Origin: Intestinibacter bartlettii
Lineage (GTDB): Bacteria; Bacillota; Clostridia; Peptostreptococcales; Peptostreptococcaceae
DNA: 64,000 nt
Direction of reading: 5' to 3'
NCBI RefSeq assembly: GCF_018917435.1
Contig: NZ_JAHLOQ010000003.1
Span: 62,001 to 126,000 of the forward strand
In this document: positions 1-7,493 of the stretch, piece by piece
Position numbering within the stretch: the stretch's first letter is position 1
How the letters are laid out: the number at the start of each line of letters is the position of its first letter
Notes under the pieces: generated by a model
Told to the model about the DNA's origin: nothing
Database searches by the model: none
Seen by the model: the letters and a program-made list of their open reading frames with translations, nothing else
Position numbers and translations under genes: made by a program

Positions 1-415
1 TATCTGCAAAGTTAGTTGCTTCGGCTACTGTTGTTTCTGCTTGCTGAACTGAACTTATATCTAATCCTATACCAGGATTTATAATTTTACCTACTGATAA
101 AGCCACTGTTATAGCTAATGCTGTTGTAAGCATATAAAAACCTACTGTTTTTATACCAACTTTTCCTAAGGTTTTAGTATCTCCTATAGCTGCACTACCA
201 CATACTAGTGAACAAAATACTAATGGAACTACTAACATTTGCATTAATCTTAAAAATCCATCTCCTACAACATAAAATACACCATTAATTAATATTTCAT
301 CTCTAAAAGTTCCATTAGGAACCCAATAGTATAATGCTACACCACAAATTGCCCCTAAAATAAGAGCAATAAAAATTTTTGTTGTTAATCCAAGTTTTTT
401 ATTACTTTTTTCCAT
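1..415 (-). CDS. Dicarboxylate/amino acid:cation symporter (DAACS family), 5' part only
   Basis: The gene starts at the ATG at 415 and runs off the left edge, so about 138 codons are visible. The start is supported by AGGAGA about 8 bases upstream. The visible protein has a short basic N-terminus, a first hydrophobic helix (IFIALILGAICGVALYYW), then the run LMQMLVVPLVFCSLVCG, which is typical of the glutamate/aspartate/dicarboxylate:Na+ or H+ symporters (GltP/GltT/DctA/TcyP). A third helix follows (YMLTTALAITVALSVG). The protein should sit in the cytoplasmic membrane and import an acidic amino acid, dicarboxylate or cystine with cations. The substrate cannot be told without the C-terminal half that holds the binding site. 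Confidence 0.85.
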   Translation of the reverse strand, partial: MEKSNKKLGLTTKIFIALILGAICGVALYYWVPNGTFRDEILINGVFYVVGDGFLRLMQMLVVPLVFCSLVCGSAAIGDTKTLGKVGIKTVGFYMLTTALAITVALSVGKIINPGIGLDISSVQQAETTVAEATNFAD

Positions 416-828
416 TTTTCAATCTCTCCTTTAATTAAAATTTTGTTTTTATCTATTAGAAAGTCTTTCTGTAAAACATATATAATTTGAATTCTTATTT
501 AAAATTATAAAATAATATTATTTACATTATATGAACTAGTAACAAAATCTTTATTATTTTGTATTTTTAAATCGAATATATAACATATTATAGCACAAAA
601 TGAAAAAAAATAAATACAAACACCAATAAACATAATTTTCTGTCAATTAAACGCTAAATTTTTATATATAATATATTTTTCTTCTTATAAAAACTAAATA
701 TAATCGTTGATATTACTAGATCGATTATATTTTTTACATTTTATAATATATTTGTAAAAACATACCAAATGCAATTATATTTTTTAAAATTGCTTTTTCC
801 TGTTAAATCCATTTTGTAAAAAATTGCA
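416..828. other. AT-rich leader/intergenic region with an inverted repeat
   Basis: This stretch separates the symporter start from the spoVM terminator. It holds no credible reading frame. An 11-bp perfect inverted repeat (AAATATAATCG at 696-706, CGATTATATTT at 722-732) has a 15-base loop and is followed by a few Ts on the plus strand; its role is unknown. A weaker GCAATT/AATTGC hairpin lies near 771-796. Otherwise nothing is recognisable. Confidence 0.4.
587..595 (-). promoter_or_regulatory. Candidate extended -10 promoter for the symporter gene
   Basis: On the minus strand the sequence reads TGCTATAAT, a perfect -10 hexamer with the extended TG dinucleotide, about 170 bases upstream of the symporter start. 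No good -35 is seen at 16-18 bases, which fits an extended -10 promoter. It would give a long leader. The call rests on the motif only. Confidence 0.35.
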
Positions 829-876
829 TAAAAAATAACTTTTGCTCAAATTTTTTATATTTATTGCAAAAGTTAT
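829..876 (-). terminator. Rho-independent terminator of spoVM
   Basis: A perfect 11-bp stem (835-845 with 866-876) with a 20-base loop is followed on the minus strand by TTTTTTATG. It lies 37 bases after the spoVM stop codon and would end a short spoVM transcript before the symporter gene. Confidence 0.7.
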
Positions 877-912
877 TCTCTCATCTTATGATAGTCTAAT
901 TTATTTAAATTT

Positions 913-987
913 TTACTTACTCTTTCTCATAAATTTTAATATTATGTTAGAGATCCATTTTGGCATTTTTATAGTTATCATCTTCAT
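913..987 (-). CDS. spoVM: Stage V sporulation protein SpoVM (24 aa)
   Basis: This is a 24-codon gene with a strong GAGGAG ribosome site 8 bases before its ATG. The product begins MKMITIKMPKWISN and ends in a basic MRKSK tail. It aligns without gaps with the start of Bacillus SpoVM (MKFYTIKLPKFLGG), including T5, I6, K7, P9 and K10. Proline 9 is known to be needed for recognising the convex forespore membrane. SpoVM is an amphipathic peptide made in the mother cell; it lies on the outer forespore membrane and anchors the SpoIVA ATPase, the base of the spore coat. In B. subtilis spoVM lies directly downstream of thiN. Here thiN is 4.3 kb upstream on the same strand, with a patatin, a Nudix gene and the PPDK-like gene between. 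The gene has its own terminator and a SigE-like promoter. The identification rests on sequence and synteny together. Confidence 0.88.
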   Translation of the reverse strand: MKMITIKMPKWISNIILKFMRKSK

Positions 988-1030
988 ACTAATCACTCCT
1001 CGCATAGTAAATATTATTCACCTCTTGCAA

Positions 1031-1058
1031 GATATATGATTTCTATTTTACGTTTTAT
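1031..1058 (-). promoter_or_regulatory. Candidate SigE-type promoter of spoVM
   Basis: On the minus strand, ATA at 1056-1058 is followed after 17 bases by CATATATC at 1031-1038. This resembles the SigE pattern (ATA, then CATACA-T after 16-17 bases). The -10 lies about 45 bases before the spoVM ATG. SigE control of spoVM is known in B. subtilis. The call here is inference from the motif and the gene. The -10 lies within the 5' arm region of a 10-bp inverted repeat (1038-1047 with 1089-1098). Confidence 0.45.
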
Positions 1059-1164
1059 TTTCAGCATATTTTATGCTACACTTTATATAATAGAAATCTT
1101 TTCCATATACATTTTTTTATATATCTATTTTTAATATTTTAGTTAAAGGGGGTTTCATTTTAAT

Positions 1165-3768
1165 ATGATAAATAATAATTTAGTAAGTACTGGCATTGAT
1201 GGTTTTGACAAATCTATAGATATGTTAAGATTGGGTGATAGTATAGTTTGTCAAGTTGGTACAATTAATGACTATAAAAAATTTTTAACACCTTTCGTAA
1301 ATAGAGCAATAGAAGACGGTAGAAATATCGTGTATTTTAAATTTGCTAATAAAAAGCCTCTATTTGATGACCCTTCAGATGATACAATTGACAGTATAAA
1401 TAATATATCTATAAGCAATGATCTAACAAAAATTAAAATATTTCAATTAGATCCTAATATAGGATTTAATTATTTTACTTTAAAAATCAGCGAAATAATT
1501 AAATCCGAGGGCGAAAATACTTTCTATATTTTCGATAATTTAACTTGCTTACAACGTATGTGGCACTCAGACTCCATGATAATAAACTTTTTTTCTGTAA
1601 TATGTTCTTATCTTCATGACTTAAATGCTGTGTCTTGCTTTGCTATTATGAGAAAAGCTCATTCTTACGTATTACCTTCTAAGGCCAGACAAATTGCAAA
1701 AGTAATATTTGATATATACACTATAGACGATAAATATTACATACATCCACTTAAAGTATCTGATAGGGTTTCACCAACTATGTTTTTACCTATCCAAATA
1801 GATGGCACGAAAGTAACCCAAATAACTTCAAGTGACGATACTGTTGAATTATTCTCTCATATAAACTGGAGAAGTAGTAAAAGACTTAGTTATTGGAGAC
1901 GAACTATTAATGCAGCTAGATGCGCATTAAAAAAAGACAAAAAAACTCAAGAGGATATGAAAAAACTTTTAATATACTGTTTAATAGGTATAGAACCAAA
2001 AATATTTGATATGTGTATGAAATACTTCTCACTAAAGGATTTATTAAAAATATCTTCTAGATTAATCGGGACTGGTAAAATAGGTGGTAAGAGTGTCGGT
2101 ATGCTAGTTGCAACTCAAATATTAAATTCATCAGATGATGCAAAAGATTACTTTAAACCTATATTAGAAAACCACGATTCATTTTTTATAGGAACTGATA
2201 TCTACTACTCTTATATAGTTGAAAATGGTTTGTGGGATTTAAGAACTAAACAAAAAACAGATGAAGGATATTTTAAATATGCACCAGAACTAAAAAAAGA
2301 ACTTGAAAATGGTAAATTCCCTGAAGATATAGAAGATCAATTTATGCAAATACTAGAGTATTTCGGTCAATCCCCTATAATAGTAAGATCTAGTTCATTA
2401 CTTGAAGACAATTTTGGAAATGCATTTGCCGGCAAATACGAGAGTGTCTTCTGTGTAAACCAAGGTACTCCAAAAGAAAGATTAAATGAATTTATAAATG
2501 CTGTAAAAGTAGTCTATGCAAGTACAATGAGCCCTGATGCTATAAATTATAGAAAAACTAGAGGCCTTGATAAAAGAGATGAACAGATGGCAATTTTGGT
2601 TCAAAGGGTATCTGGTGATTATCACGGTCAATATTTCTTCCCTCATCTTGCAGGTGTTGGAAATTCATCTAACTTATATGTATATGACGAAAATGTAAAT
2701 ATGGATGACGGAATGATAAGACTTGTATTTGGTTTAGGTACAAGGGCTGTTGATCGTATAATCGGTGATTATGTAAGAATTGTAACTTTAGATGACCCTA
2801 TGCGACTTCCAATTATGAATTCAAACGACGAGCAAAAATATTCTCAACATTCTGTTGATGTATTAAACTTAGCTACTAATAAGCATACGAATGTAAATAT
2901 AGATGATGTTATAAATGAAAATTTAAAAACAGATATAAACTTATTTGGTTCTAAAGATTATAATACGCAAATTAGACTTAAAGAGCTTGGATTAGATCCA
3001 AATAGTGCTCCTTATATACTTAATTTTAAACGTTTATTAAAATATTCTGGTTTTCCTGAAGCTATGAAAAAAGCTCTACATATAATATCCACTGAATATA
3101 ACTATCCTGTAGATATAGAATTTACTGCTAATTTCAAAAAAGATGGAAGTTTTAAAATAAATATTGTTCAATGTAGACCTCTTCAAACTAGGGGCTTAGG
3201 AAAATCTATAGAAATACCTAAATTATTAAATAAAAAAGATTGTTTATTCTCCTCTAAGGGAAACTTTATGGGAGGAAATATACGTCTTCCAATAGATTAT
3301 ATTGTATATGTATCTGCTGATGAATATCTTGATTTAACTGAAGTTGATAAATATAAAATAGCTAGACAAATTGGAATTTTAAACACTGCTCTAAAAGGCA
3401 AAAATAGTATGCTTATGGGACCTGGTCGTTGGGGAACTTCTACTCCATCGCTTGGTGTTCCTGTACATTTCACAGAACTTAATAATATGTCAGTTATGTG
3501 TGAAATCGCTTATAGCGATAGAGATGTCGTACCGGAATTATCTTATGGAAGTCACTTCTTCCAAGACTTAGTTGAAACCGGAATATTTTATGTAGCTTTA
3601 TTTGACAATAAGGAAAACGTTGTATTTAATGAAGATGCACTTAAAGAAAGAGAAAATATTGCTTCTAAATTTTCTGAATCTATAAATACAGATGTAATTA
3701 AAGTATATGATACTAAAGGACTTGAAATTTATTCTGATATTAAAGAACAAATTGTAATGTGTAAATAA
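1165..3768 (+). CDS. KaiC/RecA-like domain fused to a PPDK-type ATP-grasp domain, function unknown
   Basis: The 867-residue protein has an N-terminal part (about 1-250) resembling KaiC/RecA folds. It has a Walker-B-like segment (FYIFDN near 120) but the P-loop position reads QVGTINDYKKF, with no GKT/S. Residues about 295-675 form the nucleotide-binding domain of PEP synthase/pyruvate phosphate dikinase: GTGKIGGKS near 302, the ATP-grasp signature IVRSSSLLEDNFGNAFAGKY near 405, and the closing QCRPLQ near 667. The swivelling phosphohistidine domain and the PEP/pyruvate TIM barrel that normally follow are absent. Instead there are about 190 residues with a GPGRWG motif near 750 that I cannot assign. 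It could phosphorylate a partner or a small molecule, but nothing in the context says which. The GGGGG Shine-Dalgarno is rather far (13 bases) from the ATG. It stands alone, with a terminator after it. Confidence 0.75.
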   Translation: MINNNLVSTGIDGFDKSIDMLRLGDSIVCQVGTINDYKKFLTPFVNRAIEDGRNIVYFKFANKKPLFDDPSDDTIDSINNISISNDLTKIKIFQLDPNIGFNYFTLKISEIIKSEGENTFYIFDNLTCLQRMWHSDSMIINFFSVICSYLHDLNAVSCFAIMRKAHSYVLPSKARQIAKVIFDIYTIDDKYYIHPLKVSDRVSPTMFLPIQIDGTKVTQITSSDDTVELFSHINWRSSKRLSYWRRTINAARCALKKDKKTQEDMKKLLIYCLIGIEPKIFDMCMKYFSLKDLLKISSRLIGTGKIGGKSVGMLVATQILNSSDDAKDYFKPILENHDSFFIGTDIYYSYIVENGLWDLRTKQKTDEGYFKYAPELKKELENGKFPEDIEDQFMQILEYFGQSPIIVRSSSLLEDNFGNAFAGKYESVFCVNQGTPKERLNEFINAVKVVYASTMSPDAINYRKTRGLDKRDEQMAILVQRVSGDYHGQYFFPHLAGVGNSSNLYVYDENVNMDDGMIRLVFGLGTRAVDRIIGDYVRIVTLDDPMRLPIMNSNDEQKYSQHSVDVLNLATNKHTNVNIDDVINENLKTDINLFGSKDYNTQIRLKELGLDPNSAPYILNFKRLLKYSGFPEAMKKALHIISTEYNYPVDIEFTANFKKDGSFKINIVQCRPLQTRGLGKSIEIPKLLNKKDCLFSSKGNFMGGNIRLPIDYIVYVSADEYLDLTEVDKYKIARQIGILNTALKGKNSMLMGPGRWGTSTPSLGVPVHFTELNNMSVMCEIAYSDRDVVPELSYGSHFFQDLVETGIFYVALFDNKENVVFNEDALKERENIASKFSESINTDVIKVYDTKGLEIYSDIKEQIVMCK

Positions 3769-3810
3769 TACAAATGTCCATACTTTTTAAATTTTAATTT
3801 AAAATACCCT

Positions 3811-3848
3811 AAAAAACTTGTAGCATAAAACTATGCTACAAGTTTTCT
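3811..3848. terminator. Bidirectional terminator between convergent genes
   Basis: A perfect 15-bp stem (AAAACTTGTAGCATA at 3813-3827, its complement at 3832-3846) has a 4-base loop and flanking A and T runs. It serves the PPDK-like gene and the patatin gene. The patatin stop codon (3836-3838) lies inside the stem. Confidence 0.9.
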
Positions 3849-4693
3849 TTTCCTAAATATCTTAATAAGTCTTCATAACAATCTTTTGCATCATTATATC
3901 CATCTTTATAAAGTGCCTCTAATTTTTCTCTATTTTTCTCTGTTCGTCCTATTGTTACTGGTTTTTTGGGTCTTATTACAAATACATCATCGGATTTTTC
4001 TAGCTCTTTTATAAAATCTAAAGTTCCGTTATATACAATATATCTATTTGCAATACTGTTTAGTAAATTTGGATATTTTTTATATTTTAATTTCATAAGA
4101 GGAATTAATGAGCTTTTTCCTTTTCTATATGTTTCATCACGAGTTAAAATAACTACGTTCTTTTTATTTCCATCTGCTATCGATTTTTTTATTGGAATTG
4201 AATCTGATATTCCCCCATCTAGATATTCATTGTCTCCAATTTTAACATTTCTAGCTAATAGAGGTAATGAACTCGATGCCCTAATATAAATAATATCTTC
4301 CTTTAAATCGTTTATTTTTACATATTCAGGTTTTCCAGTATTTATATTTGTAATCACACTATAAAAATTAGCCTCATTTTTATTATATGTATCATAGTCA
4401 AATAAATCTAATTTATTAGGTATTATATCATATAACATTTCTACTCCAAATAAATCCCCTGTTTTTATTAAGCTTTTAACACTGCAATATCTTTTATCCT
4501 CTAAATAATTTACATTTATACGAAAAGCTCTTTCATATTGTTTAGCTAAATAGCTACAAAGATGACAAGCACCCGCTGATACACCATAATTATTTGTAAA
4601 AAATAAATCTTTTTCCATAAAAAAATCAAGTACACCGGCAGTATAAACACCTCTCATACCGCCACCTTCAACTACAAGACCTGCTTTTATCAC
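3836..4693 (-). CDS. Patatin-like phospholipase
   Basis: This 285-residue serine lipid hydrolase is of the bacterial patatin family (YjjU type). The oxyanion motif GGGMRG is at 10-15, the nucleophile elbow GVSAG has Ser39, and the second member of the catalytic dyad is the Asp in YLDGGISD near 159. There is no signal peptide or membrane helix, so it should be cytoplasmic and act on acyl esters of phospholipids or other lipids. The true substrate is unknown for this subfamily. An AAGAAGGGG site precedes the ATG. It is a single-gene unit facing away from the Nudix gene. Confidence 0.85.
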   Translation of the reverse strand: MIKAGLVVEGGGMRGVYTAGVLDFFMEKDLFFTNNYGVSAGACHLCSYLAKQYERAFRINVNYLEDKRYCSVKSLIKTGDLFGVEMLYDIIPNKLDLFDYDTYNKNEANFYSVITNINTGKPEYVKINDLKEDIIYIRASSSLPLLARNVKIGDNEYLDGGISDSIPIKKSIADGNKKNVVILTRDETYRKGKSSLIPLMKLKYKKYPNLLNSIANRYIVYNGTLDFIKELEKSDDVFVIRPKKPVTIGRTEKNREKLEALYKDGYNDAKDCYEDLLRYLGKENL

Positions 4694-4806
4694 TTCTACC
4701 CCTTCTTTCTAAATTATGTCTATTTATATATTATAACAAAGATTTTGTATATTACTACCATAGAAGTTTTATGCATTATATGGTATCTTATTTATGGAGG
4801 TGGCTT

Positions 4807-5208
4807 ATGAATAAAAAATTAGTTGAAGTAGTAGCTGCAGTTATTGAAAATGAAAAAGGTGAAATTTTATGCGCACTTAGATCTCCTATAATGACTTTAC
4901 CAAATATGTGGGAATTTCCAGGTGGTAAAGTTGAAGAAGGAGAAAGTTTATATACCGCTATAGAACGTGAAATAAAAGAAGAATTAAAGTGTTCAGTTAA
5001 AGCAACTGAAATAATTGGTGAAAATACACACGAATATGAAAATATTATAGTAAACTTAACTGCCCTTAAATGCGTTTTAGTTGAAGGAAAACCAGTTGCA
5101 GATGAACATTCAAAACTTATATATCTAAAAAAGGAAAATTTAGAGTCATTACTTTGGGCTCCTGCTGATATTCCTTTAGTACAAAAAGTTATAAATTCAA
5201 AAAAATAA
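4807..5208 (+). CDS. Nudix (deoxy)nucleoside triphosphate pyrophosphohydrolase, MutT type
   Basis: The 133-residue protein has a full Nudix box at about 39-61 (GGKVEEGESL, then AIEREIKEEL), preceded by MWEFPGG, the pattern of MutT-like 8-oxo-dGTP or dCTP pyrophosphatases that clean the nucleotide pool. I chose the ATG at 4807 rather than the in-frame ATG at 4771. GGAGG lies 5 bases before 4807, the protein then starts MNKKLVEVVAAV as in the family, and the 12 extra residues would be unlike any MutT. It is a single-gene unit that shares its terminator with thiN. Confidence 0.85.
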   Translation: MNKKLVEVVAAVIENEKGEILCALRSPIMTLPNMWEFPGGKVEEGESLYTAIEREIKEELKCSVKATEIIGENTHEYENIIVNLTALKCVLVEGKPVADEHSKLIYLKKENLESLLWAPADIPLVQKVINSKK

Positions 5209-5236
5209 AGAGCAGTATTAAACTGCTCTTTATTTT
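5204..5236. terminator. Bidirectional terminator, Nudix gene / thiN
   Basis: A perfect 13-bp stem (5204-5216 with 5222-5234) with a 5-base loop and AT-rich flanks lies between two convergent stop codons. Confidence 0.9.
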
Positions 5237-5252
5237 TTATAACATATACTAA

Positions 5253-5900
5253 TTATATATTTAAATTCCTAATTACAAGTAAATAACCGTCTTTTACAGT
5301 TATCTTACATTCATCTTCTAACATAACATTTGAAATCCCTAAAGGTGATAAATAAGATACTTTTGCATTATCTAAAGGATATTCTAATTTCTCTAAAGTC
5401 ACACCTATCGCATCTTTTTTAAGTGCCAATATCGAAATCGTATCTCCTTTTTTGCCTTTTATAACCTTATTATCATTGTGTATTATAAAAATTTCTTCTT
5501 CGCTAGTCAAAATCCTAGGTTCTATTCCCATTTCTAACACATAATACATTAGTCCTATATTAGCTAGCGCATGGTCTATACGCCCACCCAATGCACCAAT
5601 AAAATCAATTTGTGTAGCATTTAAAGTTTTTGCTAAATAAACACATATTTCTGAGTCAGTTTGGTCTTTATGAGTTGGAAATTTTTTAAACATTACCCTT
5701 TGTTCTTCATAATGTTGTATTAAATCTTTATTAATAGAATCTAAATCTCCTATTACATAATTGGGTAAAATGCCCATAGCATTTAAGTGATTACATCCCC
5801 CATCTGCACCTATAAAATAATCATAATTCTGATTTTCAATCATTTCTTTTGTTTTATTGTAATCATTTACAATTCCGTTTAATGCTATACAAATTTTCAC
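5253..5900 (-). CDS. thiN: Thiamine diphosphokinase
   Basis: This 215-residue enzyme transfers pyrophosphate from ATP to thiamine to give thiamine diphosphate. Family landmarks are visible: GADGGCNHL near 31, GDLDSI near 51, the acidic DQTDSE segment near 79 and GGRIDH near 106. The start is GTG, with AAGGTG 6 bases upstream. It is the last gene of the minus-strand translation/cell-cycle run, 11 bases after rpe, as in B. subtilis. Confidence 0.93.
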   Translation of the reverse strand: MKICIALNGIVNDYNKTKEMIENQNYDYFIGADGGCNHLNAMGILPNYVIGDLDSINKDLIQHYEEQRVMFKKFPTHKDQTDSEICVYLAKTLNATQIDFIGALGGRIDHALANIGLMYYVLEMGIEPRILTSEEEIFIIHNDNKVIKGKKGDTISILALKKDAIGVTLEKLEYPLDNAKVSYLSPLGISNVMLEDECKITVKDGYLLVIRNLNI

Positions 5901-5911
5901 TTTAAATCACC

Positions 5912-6568
5912 TTACTTATTTGCATTTTCTCTAAGTGATTTAACAGCTTCATCTATATCACCTGCATTAAATATAGCAGAACCAGCCACTATGACATTAG
6001 CACCAGCATTTACAACTTCAGATATATTTGATGGTTTTACTCCACCATCTACTTCTATATCTATATCAAGACCCATTTCGTCTATTAAAGCTTTTAATTC
6101 TTTTATTTTTTGCGTTACTACTGGTATATATGATTGCCCTCCAAATCCTGGATTAACAGACATTAAAAGTACCATATCTACATCTTGTAATACGTATTTT
6201 ATAGTTTCAATTGGAGTTGCAGGATTTAAAGCAACACCTGCTTTTATTCCATGTGATTTTATATTTTGAATAGTTCTGTGTAGATGAGTACAAGCTTCTT
6301 GATGAACTACTATTATATCACATCCTGCATCTGCAAATTCTTTTATATAGTTGTCTGGATTTTCTATCATAAGATGTGCATCAAATACCATATTTACATC
6401 TTTTCTAAGTGATTTTACTATAGCTGGTCCCAAAGTTATATTTGGTACAAAATGCCCATCCATAACATCTATATGCAGATATTCACATCCTGCTTTTTCT
6501 ACTTTTTTTACGTCTTCTAGTAATCTCGCAAAATCTGCTGATAAAATTGAAGGTGCTAATTTAATCAT
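5912..6568 (-). CDS. rpe: Ribulose-phosphate 3-epimerase
   Basis: This 218-residue TIM barrel interconverts ribulose 5-phosphate and xylulose 5-phosphate in the pentose phosphate pathway. The metal-binding and catalytic segments are present: LSADF at the start, HIDVMDGHFVPNITLG near 32, MSVNPGFGGQS near 136 and the second catalytic Asp in EVDGGV near 172. Only 2 bases separate it from rsgA, and its AGAGGAG ribosome site overlaps the rsgA end, so the two are translationally coupled. Confidence 0.95.
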   Translation of the reverse strand: MIKLAPSILSADFARLLEDVKKVEKAGCEYLHIDVMDGHFVPNITLGPAIVKSLRKDVNMVFDAHLMIENPDNYIKEFADAGCDIIVVHQEACTHLHRTIQNIKSHGIKAGVALNPATPIETIKYVLQDVDMVLLMSVNPGFGGQSYIPVVTQKIKELKALIDEMGLDIDIEVDGGVKPSNISEVVNAGANVIVAGSAIFNAGDIDEAVKSLRENANK

Positions 6569-6570
6569 AT

Positions 6571-7455
6571 CTAATATCTCCTCTTCCCTTGTCTAATTTC
6601 ATTTAATAATTGTATATAGCTATCATATCTCTCTTTTGGAATATCTCCATTTTCAACTGCTTCTTTAACTGCACATCTTGGTTCATTTTGGTGAATACAT
6701 CTTGAACCAAATTTACATTCATCATTAAAATCTTCAAATTCAATAAAGTAATCCTTTAAGTCTATATCTTCTATATCATCAAGTGTTAATGAACTAAATC
6801 CAGGAGTATCAGCTACCATACCACCAAATTCTAACTCAAATAATTCAGCATGTCTAGTTGTATGTTTTCCTCTTTTTATCTTATCGCTTACATCTCCAGT
6901 TTTTAGTTGGAAATTCGAATCTATTTCATTTAATAAACTAGATTTACCTACTCCTGATGGTCCTGCAAATACAACAGTATTGTCTTTTAACTCTTCTTTT
7001 ACTTTATCTATATTTTTCTTTTCTAAGTTACTAACCCCTATTACTTTATATCCACAAGGCTCATAAATACTTTTTATTTTTTCAAAAGTATTGTCATCAT
7101 CTAAATCTATTTTTGTAAGTATTATTACAATTTCTAAGTTTTCTCTTTCCGCAAGAACTATAAATCTATCTAATAAAGATAAATGAGGCGTTGGATTTTT
7201 AACAGCAAATACTATTAATGCCTTATTTACATTTGCAATAGGAGGTCTAACAAGTTCTGTTTCTCTCTCTGCTATTTCTTCTACTACACCTTTTTTATTT
7301 TCTTCATCTACTATACTTATTTTTACAAAATCTCCAACTAGAGGTGTTATTTTATTCTTTCTAAAAATTCCTCTAGCTCTACATTCATACAGACCACTTT
7401 CTGTATCTACGTAATAAAAGCCTCCAATACCTTTTATTATCCTACCTTCTATCAT
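6571..7455 (-). CDS. rsgA: Ribosome small-subunit-dependent GTPase RsgA
   Basis: This 294-residue circularly permuted GTPase acts in late 30S maturation. An OB-fold N-terminus is followed by G4 (TKID near 117), G1 (GPSGVGKSS near 167) and G3 (DTPG near 214). A C-terminal zinc knuckle reads CKFGSRC-H-C. It is placed after the PASTA kinase; in other Firmicutes RsgA (CpgA) is a substrate of that kinase, which may explain the linkage (inference). AGGAGGG precedes its ATG. Confidence 0.95.
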   Translation of the reverse strand: MIEGRIIKGIGGFYYVDTESGLYECRARGIFRKNKITPLVGDFVKISIVDEENKKGVVEEIAERETELVRPPIANVNKALIVFAVKNPTPHLSLLDRFIVLAERENLEIVIILTKIDLDDDNTFEKIKSIYEPCGYKVIGVSNLEKKNIDKVKEELKDNTVVFAGPSGVGKSSLLNEIDSNFQLKTGDVSDKIKRGKHTTRHAELFELEFGGMVADTPGFSSLTLDDIEDIDLKDYFIEFEDFNDECKFGSRCIHQNEPRCAVKEAVENGDIPKERYDSYIQLLNEIRQGKRRY

Positions 7456-7493
7456 TAAAGCCCTCCTAAAATTTTTAATAATTTGCTATACGT

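Noticed and set aside
842-1039. 65-codon plus-strand frame of hydrophobic residues
   Set aside because: It is antisense to spoVM and its terminator, has no ribosome site, and its composition reflects AT-rich DNA.
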